23,827 nucleotides of DNA from Balneolales bacterium (GTDB taxonomy: Bacteria > Bacteroidota > Rhodothermia > Balneolales > Balneolaceae), in contig JAURMN010000097.1 of the NCBI GenBank assembly GCA_030830725.1, forward strand, positions 1 to 23,827, written 5' to 3'. The notes beneath the pieces are model-generated. The model did not search any database, was not told the DNA's origin, and saw only the letters and a list, made by a program, of their open reading frames with translations. Of this stretch, positions 1-8,159 are shown in pieces. The position numbers were made by a program, and so were the translations under genes. Positions within the stretch are counted from its first letter, which is position 1, and every line of letters starts with the position of its first letter.

Positions 1-999
1 AATCGTGGGGGCACACCGCTTCTTGAAATCGTTTCCGAGCCGGATATACGCTCCGCCGAAGAAGCTTATTCTTATCTTACGGCCCTCAAAGCCATTTTAG
101 AATATGTGGAAGTGAGCGATTGCAATATGGAAGAGGGAAGTCTTCGTTGTGATGCCAATGTGTCGGTCAGAAGACGTGGAGAATCAGCATTTGGTACAAG
201 AACCGAGCTCAAAAACATGAATTCATTTCGCAATGTCGAAAAGGCGATTCAGTATGAAATCGATCGTCAAATTGCGTTGATTGAAAGTGGCGGTGAGGTA
301 GTCCAAGAAACTCTTCTTTGGGATCCGTCACTCATGAAAACCCGTATGATGAGAAGTAAGGAAGAGGCCCATGATTATCGCTACTTTCCTGAACCAGATT
401 TACCGCCTGTTTTAGTTACTGAGGCACTCTTGGAGGATATTCGATCTGAAATTCCCGAAATGCCGGACAAAAGAAGAGTTCGTTTTATGTCGGAATACGC
501 CCTCTCTGAAGAAGATTCGGTCACGCTCACGGACAATCGATATTTGGCGGATTATTATGAGAACCTAACAGAGGCTTCCGGTCAGCCCAAAATGTCTGCA
601 TCTGTTTTATTGACATCTGTATTACGAGTTCTTAATGAGAATGGGTGGACTATTCAGGATTTCCCGATCTCTACTGAAAGACTTGCCGGTCTGATTGAAC
701 TTCGACAACGTGATTTGGTGAACTCCACGGCAATGACTCAGATTTTTGAGAAGATGCTTATGGAAGAAGATTCAGCTGAAACGATTGCAGAAAAACTGAA
801 TCTCAAGCAGATATCAGATGAAGGATTTCTCGATCCGATTGTGGATAGGGTACTTGCTGAACATCCAGATGAAGTTGAAAAGTATCGCTCTGGAAAAACA
901 GCTCTAATTGGATTCTTTATTGGTAAAATCATGCAACAATCAGGAGGTAAAGCGAATCCTGAGCTGGCGCGAAAATCTGTTTTAGATAAATTATCATGA
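1..999 (+). CDS. gatB: Asp/Glu-tRNA(Asn/Gln) amidotransferase subunit B, 5'-truncated by the window
   Basis: The frame is open from base 1, so the gene begins upstream; 332 residues are visible out of roughly 475-490 usual for the family. The readable part starts inside the catalytic core with NRGGTPLLEIVSEPDIRS, followed by the hallmark SDCNMEEGSLRCDANVSVR and TELKNMNSFRNVEKA, then DYRYFPEPDLPP. The last ~150 residues are the helical tail of the GatB/YqeY type, ending LARKSVLDKL. GatB works in the cytoplasm with GatA and GatC: it phosphorylates mischarged Glu-tRNA(Gln) or Asp-tRNA(Asn), which are then amidated with ammonia delivered from GatA. Its TGA stop overlaps the ATG of the next gene (ATGA), suggesting translational coupling. 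Identification is firm from the motifs; gatA and gatC are not in the window. Confidence 0.97.
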   Translation, partial: NRGGTPLLEIVSEPDIRSAEEAYSYLTALKAILEYVEVSDCNMEEGSLRCDANVSVRRRGESAFGTRTELKNMNSFRNVEKAIQYEIDRQIALIESGGEVVQETLLWDPSLMKTRMMRSKEEAHDYRYFPEPDLPPVLVTEALLEDIRSEIPEMPDKRRVRFMSEYALSEEDSVTLTDNRYLADYYENLTEASGQPKMSASVLLTSVLRVLNENGWTIQDFPISTERLAGLIELRQRDLVNSTAMTQIFEKMLMEEDSAETIAEKLNLKQISDEGFLDPIVDRVLAEHPDEVEKYRSGKTALIGFFIGKIMQQSGGKANPELARKSVLDKLS

Positions 1000-2444
1000 A
1001 ATCATTCCTCTTCATTGTTTTACTAGCCATTGCAAGTTATTTGAATGCCTGCAGTAACCCTAATCATCCTAGTGGTACCCTAAATGGTACCGTTAAGGGA
1101 TCTGCTCAGCAGGACTCTTCACTGGATGTCGGTGGTCTTGAACTCCGGGTAAGAGCCTTTAATCCATCCGATGGGTTTCGGGGTGATCACTACATGAAGG
1201 CCATCACGGATTCTATGGGAGTATTTCAAGCACAATATCGCGTTCCGTTGCCTGGGGTTTATCCGGTTGAAATATCTCGCGAAGGAGAGGTACTGGCTGA
1301 AATAATGGCCGTCCTTTCTGAGGATGAGACGATTGAACTTGAGATTGGGTTTCCAATTTCCGACTCAACGGTGTCTGTCATCTCTCCAGAAAATGATCTT
1401 TACAGGACTTTGAATCGACTTGATCGAAATTATCGACGTGTAACGACTTTTTTGCAGGCTGGAGTACTCTCTGAAGACAGCACACGTATGGAGATCCAGA
1501 AATGGAGTCGCTTGTATTGGGATTTTTACCAGGAATATCCCAAATCTGTTGCGGGTCAACTGGCGGCCGCTTCCTCTGTGCAATTACTACGTGGTCTTGA
1601 CGACTCTCTAATGGTTCAACGGATCCAATCCTCATTGGAATCCGACGCGGCTATGATCCCTGGTGGAGTCTTGCTACTAACCGACTTTTACGTATTTAAT
1701 GAAGAACTCGACAAAGCGGCTTCTATGATTCGAGATGTCATTCGAAAGCCTCATCATGAGGAGCATAAACGTGCACTCTATCAGATTTTGACACGCTTGG
1801 AGTATGATCGTAATGAACATAATGGCGGTGAGCGACTTCTTTATCAAATGCGACGTGATTTACCTGTTGATCCGATTGCTAAGGCGTGGTCAGGGGATTG
1901 GTTGCCAGAATTCACACGTCTGGCCAGAGGTGAGGAGATTCCTTCGTTCCAGGGATGGGCTGACGGAGAAGTAGTTAGTAGAGAAACCCTTCTTGGAAAC
2001 CCCTATCTGATCGAGTTTACCCGTTTTGCGAATCGACGATATCAGGATGAACTTGATCGATTATCCGTACTTTATCAACTATTTAAGCCCACAGGATTAG
2101 AAATTGTGACGTTTGCACAGGATATTTCACCTCTCCGTAAAGAAACATTTTTAGACGAATGGGCTTTGGAATGGGTGATAGCGGATTCTGTGTCTCCCGA
2201 TTGGCCGGAACTCATTGAACGTTTTAATCTAACGGAGGCCCCGATCCGAATACTGGTGGATCAAGAAGGGAAAATCTATCGAAAATACTTTGCTGGTGAG
2301 TTTGAATCGATTTTGGCCGGAATTCAGGTACTGACTGCACAACAGGATTCGGCAATCGATCCAAGAGGAGAGGATAACTCGAATTCAGAGAACTTGGATG
2401 CGGAATCGGATTCTCGAAATCCTTCAACACTGGATAAAAACTAA
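996..2444 (+). CDS. lipoprotein with C-terminal thioredoxin-like domain lacking cysteines
   Basis: The 482-residue product begins with a lipoprotein signal, a hydrophobic run ending in the lipobox LNAC with Cys19 as the lipidation site. Residues ~25-125 look like a beta-rich domain resembling the N-terminal DUF4369/carboxypeptidase-regulatory modules of Bacteroidota TlpA proteins. Residues ~130-310 are helical. From ~320 to 440 the pattern is thioredoxin/TlpA-like: a strand NPYLIEFTRF (from residue 335) where CxxC should follow, a strand with VTFAQD, and a cis-proline loop TEAPIRILVDQEGKI with Pro416. Cys19 is the only cysteine, so disulfide redox chemistry by this fold is impossible. The tail from ~450 is low-complexity and acidic. 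ATG overlaps the gatB stop by 4 bases; tpiA follows after 9 bases. Envelope location is inferred from the lipobox; the function is unknown. Confidence 0.85.
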   Translation: MKSFLFIVLLAIASYLNACSNPNHPSGTLNGTVKGSAQQDSSLDVGGLELRVRAFNPSDGFRGDHYMKAITDSMGVFQAQYRVPLPGVYPVEISREGEVLAEIMAVLSEDETIELEIGFPISDSTVSVISPENDLYRTLNRLDRNYRRVTTFLQAGVLSEDSTRMEIQKWSRLYWDFYQEYPKSVAGQLAAASSVQLLRGLDDSLMVQRIQSSLESDAAMIPGGVLLLTDFYVFNEELDKAASMIRDVIRKPHHEEHKRALYQILTRLEYDRNEHNGGERLLYQMRRDLPVDPIAKAWSGDWLPEFTRLARGEEIPSFQGWADGEVVSRETLLGNPYLIEFTRFANRRYQDELDRLSVLYQLFKPTGLEIVTFAQDISPLRKETFLDEWALEWVIADSVSPDWPELIERFNLTEAPIRILVDQEGKIYRKYFAGEFESILAGIQVLTAQQDSAIDPRGEDNSNSENLDAESDSRNPSTLDKN

Positions 2445-2453
2445 TCCTAAACG

Positions 2454-3230
2454 ATGTCTTCACGCAAAAAAATAATTGCCGGTAACTGGAAAATGAATAT
2501 GCTCCTGGGCGAGACCCGTGATTTTTTGGGAGCACTTTCTACTCGGATTGCTTCGATCTCTCTAGAGTCTGAAGTGCTCCTTTTTCCATCTTTTACCTCT
2601 CTAAGTCACGCAGCTGGATTACCAGTTCGGGATCCTCGAATTCAATTGGGCGCCCAGACCTGTTCAGAACATGCATCCGGTGCGTACACTGGTGAAATTA
2701 GCGCGGCCATGATTCAGGATTTGGGAGCTGAATATGTCCTGATCGGACATTCCGAGCGACGTCAGTATCATGGGGAAACCGAAATCGATATGATCCGACG
2801 GATTGAACAGGCACTGAATCACGGATTACAAGTAGTTTATTGTGTGGGAGAGACGCTCGAGGAAAGAAAGTCCGGACGAGAAATTGAGGTTGTAAGGGGG
2901 CAAATACAACCCATATATGATGCTATTCCCTTCGATTCTCATGGAAAGCTTACAATTGCCTATGAACCGGTCTGGGCTATTGGAACAGGTGAAACCGCAA
3001 CACCCGAACAAGCGCAAGCTATGCATGCCATAATTCGGGGAATGCTTGAGGAGTATAGTGATGCAAAAGTCGCAGCTCAGTCAAGGATTCTATATGGGGG
3101 AAGCATGAAACCAGATAATGCCGAAGAGCTTCTGTCTAAACCTGATGTAGACGGTGGGTTGATTGGTGGAGCCAGTTTGAAAGTGGAATCGTTCTTGAAA
3201 ATCCTCGAATCTGCAGAAAAGCATGCCTGA
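2454..3230 (+). CDS. tpiA: triosephosphate isomerase
   Basis: This 258-residue protein has the normal length and all signatures of the TIM barrel enzyme that interconverts dihydroxyacetone phosphate and glyceraldehyde 3-phosphate in glycolysis. Visible are the substrate-binding AGNWKMN (Lys13), IGHSERR with the electrophile His99, AYEPVWAIGTG with the catalytic base Glu171 and start of the flexible loop, and the phosphate-binding YGGSMKPDNAEELL and GGLIGGASL near the C-terminus. It is the third gene of the gatB string; its 3' end overlaps purD by 8 bases, so the two are probably translationally coupled. No Shine-Dalgarno is evident before the ATG. Confidence 0.98.
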   Translation: MSSRKKIIAGNWKMNMLLGETRDFLGALSTRIASISLESEVLLFPSFTSLSHAAGLPVRDPRIQLGAQTCSEHASGAYTGEISAAMIQDLGAEYVLIGHSERRQYHGETEIDMIRRIEQALNHGLQVVYCVGETLEERKSGREIEVVRGQIQPIYDAIPFDSHGKLTIAYEPVWAIGTGETATPEQAQAMHAIIRGMLEEYSDAKVAAQSRILYGGSMKPDNAEELLSKPDVDGGLIGGASLKVESFLKILESAEKHA

Positions 3231-4530
3231 AAACGATAAAATTAATGTTTTGTTAATTGGTTCGGGTGGCCGCGAACATGCATTGGCCTGGAAATTATTC
3301 CAGTCAAAAAGACTTGGAATCTGTTTTGCGACACCCGGAAACCCAGGAATCTTTGACTACTGCTCTCCTAGTTCGGTAAACCCGAACGATCACGATGAAG
3401 TAATCGAATTTTGCTTGATTAATCACATAGGTCTTGTGGTTGTTGGACCCGAACAGCCCCTTGTTGACGGTCTTGCAGACCGACTGATTGAGGCGCAAAT
3501 TCCGGTATTTGGTCCATCCATGGAAGCGGCTAAACTGGAGGGCAGTAAAGAATACGCCAAGGCCTTCATGCAGCAATTTGAAATCCCAACGGCAGCTTTT
3601 CGTACGTTCTCGCTCGCGGATCGTCATGCAATTGAGTCCTACGCTCAAGAACTTGGTCATCCTGTGGTTTTAAAAGCAGACGGGCTTGCAGCAGGGAAAG
3701 GAGTGATTATATCGAGTTCACCGGAAGAAACGACTCAGGCCCTTGATCGATTTGAACTGGATTCTTCCTTGCAGGATGCAGCATCTCGTATTGTTGTAGA
3801 GGAGTTTATGGAAGGAGAAGAAGCCTCCGTTTTTGTGCTTTCGGATGGTCATAGCACTCAGATATTACAACCTGCTCAAGATCATAAACGTATTGGAGAA
3901 GGAGATACCGGGCCCAACACAGGTGGAATGGGCGCCTATTGTCCAGCACCGGTCATTACCCCTGAATTGATGGAGCGAATTGATCGTGAAATCATTCAAC
4001 CTTCCATTACAGGAATGCAGGTACGAGGATGCCCTTATACAGGAGTACTTTATGTAGGGCTGATGATCACGAAAGAGGGTCCCAAAGTAGTAGAATACAA
4101 TTGTCGATTTGGAGACCCTGAATGTCAGTGTCTAATGCCGACGATCGAATCCGACTTGTTAGAGATCCTTTTGGCAACCACCAATGAAACATTAGATCAA
4201 GTTGTGATTCATCTAAATGACGATGCCGTATGTTGTGTAGTGCTAGCTGCAGAAGGATATCCTGGCTCATATCGAAAGGGAATGGAAATTCAAGGAGTTC
4301 CCTCTCAACGGCAGACCGCTTCGGAATCCATTTTGATTTTTCAGGCAGGAACGCGCATGGAGGACAATCAGTTGGTTACCAGCGGAGGTAGAGTCTTAAA
4401 TATAGTGGGAAGGGGAGAAACGCTTCAAAAGGCTGTGAATCTAGCCTATGAAGGAGTTTCACGTGTTTCATTTCCGCATCGTGTTTATCGAAACGATATA
4501 GCTCAAAAGGGATTGCAACGAAAATATTAA
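3223..4530 (+). CDS. purD: phosphoribosylamine-glycine ligase (GAR synthetase)
   Basis: The 435-residue protein is an ATP-grasp ligase that joins 5-phosphoribosylamine to glycine, an early step of de novo purine synthesis. The N-terminal domain starts with VLLIGSGGREHALAWKL (glycine-rich motif at ~13-20). VVVGPEQPLVDGLADRL, the ATP-grasp segment KADGLAAGKGVII, HKRIGEGDTGPNTGGMGAY and the metal-binding EYNCRFGDPECQ all follow in the expected order. Length matches the ~420-435 usual for PurD. The ATG lies inside the tpiA stop region and the next gene begins 7 bases after the stop. No other pur gene is present, so purine synthesis genes are dispersed in this genome or lie outside the window. Confidence 0.97.
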   Translation: MPENDKINVLLIGSGGREHALAWKLFQSKRLGICFATPGNPGIFDYCSPSSVNPNDHDEVIEFCLINHIGLVVVGPEQPLVDGLADRLIEAQIPVFGPSMEAAKLEGSKEYAKAFMQQFEIPTAAFRTFSLADRHAIESYAQELGHPVVLKADGLAAGKGVIISSSPEETTQALDRFELDSSLQDAASRIVVEEFMEGEEASVFVLSDGHSTQILQPAQDHKRIGEGDTGPNTGGMGAYCPAPVITPELMERIDREIIQPSITGMQVRGCPYTGVLYVGLMITKEGPKVVEYNCRFGDPECQCLMPTIESDLLEILLATTNETLDQVVIHLNDDAVCCVVLAAEGYPGSYRKGMEIQGVPSQRQTASESILIFQAGTRMEDNQLVTSGGRVLNIVGRGETLQKAVNLAYEGVSRVSFPHRVYRNDIAQKGLQRKY

Positions 4531-4537
4531 CCCTTTC

Positions 4538-5545
4538 ATGTTCCTTTACACATTTCTAATTGGCCTTTTTGCAGGGTACCCTTTTTTGGAAAGCAGTCTA
4601 CCTCACGTAACGGCAAGTTGGTTGTTGGTATCTAACTCTGAATCGAATTTTCGTTGGAATTCACGTTTGCACTCCGAGTTGGATTTCAAGTCGTATTCAC
4701 TTTCGATCTCCGATACCACCACGATTTCGACAACGCTTTTGACGGACTCTTTTGATGATGCGGTTTCCCTCCACAGAACTCCAGATGGAACCTTACTACT
4801 GCTCGAACAAGGAACCCATCAAATTCGGCAGTATGAAGCGCCATCTTTCTCAACCCCTACGATTCCATCTCTTATCCCAGCCGAAAGAGCATGGATTGGC
4901 GGATATGGGTTTGAATCAGGCGCTTTTGCGAATCCAGTTTCGATGACCATAACGTCCGGAGGACGATTTCTTGTTGCGGAAACGGAATCCAATCGCATAC
5001 AAGTGTTCGACTCCCGCTGGATACCCCTTTCATTTTGGTCTCTGGATTCCAATCCGAACTCATCTGATACTCGTTCAGCCTACTCGAGAATACGTCCCGA
5101 TTTTCTGACCCTTCTTCCCAATGAGTCGGTGTTGGTCATTGATCTGTCTGCACGCATATTTTATCACGTTTCTGAAAATGGCCAGCATCGGTCGGCACAT
5201 CGCATTCCGGATTCGATACCCGTAGATTTTATCCGACAAATTCGCTACGACGGAGACCATGTCTGGCTTTTAAACAGCTCAAATGGAGAACTTTACACAC
5301 TTACCGCGTCAGGATTTTACACGGGTATGAGCAGTTGCGGATTTCCCGCACAGACTTTTGCACTAACTCCGAATGGAGTCATCTGTGCCGATTCATTTCA
5401 ATTCAGGATAAACGCAACATCGACTCCCCTCAATTATCAATTGACCCACGAGATCCCTGGTCCCTTGATCGATATCCTGCCTGTCAATGACCACATCCTG
5501 TTGCTTACTTCACGGTCCCTCTACCACGTCACTTTGACTCCATAG
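4538..5545 (+). CDS. exported NHL/beta-propeller-like protein of unknown function
   Basis: I do not recognise an orthologue. The 335-residue product opens with a hydrophobic segment (about residues 1-30) that looks like a signal peptide or anchor. After it come about five to six beta-rich repeats of the NHL/propeller kind: PDGTLLLLEQGTHQIRQYE, then ANPVSMTITSGGRFLVAETE followed by SNRIQVFDS, and weaker ones reading LLPNESVLVIDLSARIFYHV, DGDHVWLLNSSNGELYTLT and VNDHILLLTSRSLYHV. Such propellers usually bind ligands or proteins in the periplasm or at the cell surface. It starts 7 bases after purD and ends 14 bases before the LuxE-like gene, so it is almost certainly co-transcribed with both. 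A link to the acyl-activation pair downstream is possible but only inferred from position. Confidence 0.7.
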   Translation: MFLYTFLIGLFAGYPFLESSLPHVTASWLLVSNSESNFRWNSRLHSELDFKSYSLSISDTTTISTTLLTDSFDDAVSLHRTPDGTLLLLEQGTHQIRQYEAPSFSTPTIPSLIPAERAWIGGYGFESGAFANPVSMTITSGGRFLVAETESNRIQVFDSRWIPLSFWSLDSNPNSSDTRSAYSRIRPDFLTLLPNESVLVIDLSARIFYHVSENGQHRSAHRIPDSIPVDFIRQIRYDGDHVWLLNSSNGELYTLTASGFYTGMSSCGFPAQTFALTPNGVICADSFQFRINATSTPLNYQLTHEIPGPLIDILPVNDHILLLTSRSLYHVTLTP

Positions 5546-5559
5546 GCCCATTCTTTCTT

Positions 5560-6675
5560 ATGCCTTTTGAGCTCCAAATAGACAAGGATCCGATCCATTT
5601 TGTTCAACAGATTATTGATGGACAGATTGAGATCGCATCTGCCATTCAGGAGGTTTTTTCTTTTCAGCTTCGGCACAATACGTTTTATCGACATTTCTCC
5701 GAAGCATTATTCCCAGAACTGAGTGGATATCGACAATCCTCTTCACTACGGTTTCCGATCGATCAGATTCCGTTGATTCCGATTCGTGCATTCAAGGAAC
5801 TGGATATAGTTTTGGATGAAGCTTATATGGCTAAACTCGGATTAAATCCGTTTGAAGGACTCAAATTTAAGAGTAGTGGAACGTCTTCCATGACGCAAAG
5901 CACACACTACGTTCCTGTCTCTGATCTTTATTCCCGGAGCGTGAAGTCCGGATTTGCATTGGCCTATCCAAAACGCTCTTCCTCAATGGAATCAGGAATA
6001 TTATTGCCAGTTCTAAGCTATTTGCCTGGGTATCGCGATAACCCTTTTTCTTCTCTGATTACCATGATGGAGATGTTGGAAACGCAATCAACAGATTTAG
6101 ATTCTAAATCCAATTCTCACTCACGCTCCCAAATATTATCCGATCCTAAAGCTTTTATTCATACACTCAGGGAATTACGAGAGCCTGTAATCCTATTTGG
6201 GGCAGCATTTGGACTGCTTGATGTGATAGAGTACAATCAAGGGTCACATCCATTGAAATTACCAACAGGCTCAATTCTGATCGAAACAGGCGGAATGAAA
6301 ACGCATCGAAGAGAGATTCAAAAGTCGGAATTACGGAAGCTCTTATCCGATGGCTTTGGTCTGGCAGTAGAGCAAATTCATTCGGAGTATGGCATGTGCG
6401 AAATGCTCTCGCAATCGTATTCAAAGGGAGATGATTGGTTTACACCGTCTCCATGGCTGCTATTTCAGATCCGACACCCCGATAATCCCTTAGAGGCTCT
6501 ATCTCCGGGACAACGGGGTAAGTTAGGGTACATTGATCTATGTAATGTATTTTCGTGTCCTTTTGTCCTAACGGACGATGAAGCCGAGTTGAATGACTAT
6601 GGCCAAATTAGGTTGTATGGACGTTGGCCGGGAGAAGAAGCTCGTGGATGTAATTTCTTGATAGACAGAGATTAA
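5560..6675 (+). CDS. LuxE-like acyl-protein synthetase / acyl transferase
   Basis: The 371-residue protein belongs to the LuxE acyl-protein synthetase family, in the AMP-forming adenylate superfamily. The ATP/phosphate-binding loop is seen as KSSGTSSMTQSTHYVPVSDL (SSGTSS at 105-110), the mid-region as ILIETGGMKTHRREI, and the adenylate-binding motif as EYGMCEMLSQSYS. Towards the end PFVLTDDEAELNDYGQIRLYG is followed by ARGCNF, with Cys364 eight residues from the C-terminus. In bioluminescent bacteria LuxE activates a fatty acid as acyl-AMP and carries it on a C-terminal cysteine before reduction by LuxC, and that cysteine appears to be kept here. A LuxC-like reductase follows 36 bases downstream, but no luciferase is present. 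A fatty-aldehyde- or fatty-acyl-forming role is inferred; the substrate is unknown. Confidence 0.85.
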   Translation: MPFELQIDKDPIHFVQQIIDGQIEIASAIQEVFSFQLRHNTFYRHFSEALFPELSGYRQSSSLRFPIDQIPLIPIRAFKELDIVLDEAYMAKLGLNPFEGLKFKSSGTSSMTQSTHYVPVSDLYSRSVKSGFALAYPKRSSSMESGILLPVLSYLPGYRDNPFSSLITMMEMLETQSTDLDSKSNSHSRSQILSDPKAFIHTLRELREPVILFGAAFGLLDVIEYNQGSHPLKLPTGSILIETGGMKTHRREIQKSELRKLLSDGFGLAVEQIHSEYGMCEMLSQSYSKGDDWFTPSPWLLFQIRHPDNPLEALSPGQRGKLGYIDLCNVFSCPFVLTDDEAELNDYGQIRLYGRWPGEEARGCNFLIDRD

Positions 6676-6711
6676 GTGTGATTTTAAAATCCCTCAAGAG
6701 TCCTGATTTAA

Positions 6712-7965
6712 ATGAATATAAACTATGAACTCTCTTCCATGAACAGCCGTAAACTCCCATTCTCGATTCCATCCGCAGTTTGGGAGAGAATAGTACGAAT
6801 TGAACGACTTCTTAGCCGATGGCTGGGGTGGAATGAGGATGAGCAATGGACTCATGCCGGACTGGTTGAAGCTATCAATAAAACAATAGAAGCCGAATTA
6901 TTTTCTCGAGAAGAGATCGAATGTCAATTAGAAGCCATCCGAAATCAACTTTCTGAAGGGGTTCTGCTTGCATGGACCCAAAAAGTGCTGACGAACAATC
7001 CAGAATTGAGTTTACGTTTAACTCAATCCGAGTTTTTTAACCGAATTGTATTCTGCCTGCATGCCGGTAATATTCCTTTGTCTGGATTTCAGGATGTTTT
7101 GGTGATTATGCTTTCTGGATTCTGCTATCGTGGAAAACTATCCAAGCAAGATCCATGGCTTTTAGCTTCGCTTTTGGAGGAGTTCTCACAGTCAGGATTT
7201 CCTGTTGAGGGGTATTCCATTTCGTTGGATGCTTTACCGCTACTTCCATCTGCGAACTATCTCTTCTTTTCGGGTTCGGAAGAGAGCCTCTTTCGTCTAC
7301 AAGATGTATTCCAAAATTCAGGTTTATTTCAATTGGATCACCCTGTGAAGATGTTAACGCGATCTGCATCAGGTTCGGTTGCCCTCCTGATACAACAGAC
7401 TCTCCAAGAGTCTTCACAGAAGCTGTCACCTACATCGGATGACGAAAGTTGGATTCATCTGGTAAATGCTACTCATAGGTATACGGGTAAAGGGTGTCGA
7501 TCAGTCAGTACTATCCTGTCAGATCGCTCATTAAAGGCGAGTTCTGATCATCTTCTTGAGGCCGCTAAAAAGGAGGGTTTTTTAAGTGCTACTCCAACTC
7601 CGGATATCCGTTACGAGGTCGCCTATGGGTTGGCAAAGAATCGAAGCCAACTTCTGATTGGGCCTATTCTTTACTGTGAAGAACCCGGTTGGTCTGTTCG
7701 TCCCGGCCTGGTTCATTGGATATATATTGACCCAGCTCTTTCAAAAACAGAGAAATCAAAAAAGGTATCCGAGTATCTGCATCGTTATTCAGCACAAATT
7801 CAATCTGTTTTTTTGCCAGATGATTTGGTAACTATTTACATGGAAGTCTTCAGGGAAGAGTCTATTCTCTTTTCAACGGAGTCTCTTTCATCTGCTCAAA
7901 ATCCTCCCTTGGACTGGAAGCCTGATGGGGTTGATCCTTTGGAATGGCTTTGGATTCAAATCTAA
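6712..7965 (+). CDS. LuxC-like acyl-CoA reductase
   Basis: This 417-residue protein looks like the LuxC-type acyl-CoA reductases common in Bacteroidota, distant relatives of aldehyde dehydrogenases that reduce an activated acyl group to aldehyde with NADPH. Supporting segments are VFCLHAGNIPLSGFQDVL (~113-130), the basic YRGKLSKQDPWLLASLLEEF that matches the cofactor-binding region, and RYTGKGCRSVSTI with Cys262 as the probable acyl-accepting nucleophile. In-frame ATGs at 6712 and 6739 both fit; the upstream one is used. The gene is the last of the gatB-to-LuxC string and follows the LuxE-like gene by 36 bases, as expected for a synthetase-reductase pair. After its stop comes a 194-base gap before leuS. 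Family assignment is fairly sure; the physiological product is not known. Confidence 0.8.
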   Translation: MNINYELSSMNSRKLPFSIPSAVWERIVRIERLLSRWLGWNEDEQWTHAGLVEAINKTIEAELFSREEIECQLEAIRNQLSEGVLLAWTQKVLTNNPELSLRLTQSEFFNRIVFCLHAGNIPLSGFQDVLVIMLSGFCYRGKLSKQDPWLLASLLEEFSQSGFPVEGYSISLDALPLLPSANYLFFSGSEESLFRLQDVFQNSGLFQLDHPVKMLTRSASGSVALLIQQTLQESSQKLSPTSDDESWIHLVNATHRYTGKGCRSVSTILSDRSLKASSDHLLEAAKKEGFLSATPTPDIRYEVAYGLAKNRSQLLIGPILYCEEPGWSVRPGLVHWIYIDPALSKTEKSKKVSEYLHRYSAQIQSVFLPDDLVTIYMEVFREESILFSTESLSSAQNPPLDWKPDGVDPLEWLWIQI

Positions 7966-8159
7966 ATGCTTTGATTTTAGTTTTGAGTTCTTTTTTACCC
8001 CGTATTTTGATCACAATCTTCTTATTTTGAGAACTTTATTGGGTATTTAAAAGGAAAAACCGATTAACAACTCATAAATCTCTCACAAATATCCGGCACT
8101 CGGCGGCCATGTGTTCCTATTACCTGTCATGGTTGCCAAATGGTTTAAATTGATCCATT
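7966..8159 (+). promoter_or_regulatory. leuS leader/promoter region with short inverted repeats
   Basis: This AT-rich gap ends the upstream operon and should hold the leuS promoter. TAGTTTTG at 7978-7985 matches the Bacteroidota -7 consensus TAnnTTTG, but no well-spaced TTG lies upstream of it, so the promoter call is weak. Two small inverted repeats sit near the start codon: CCATG/CATGG (8107-8111 and 8128-8132), and AATGG/CCATT (8139-8143 and 8155-8159) ending right at the leuS ATG. No U-run terminator was seen. Confidence 0.3.
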
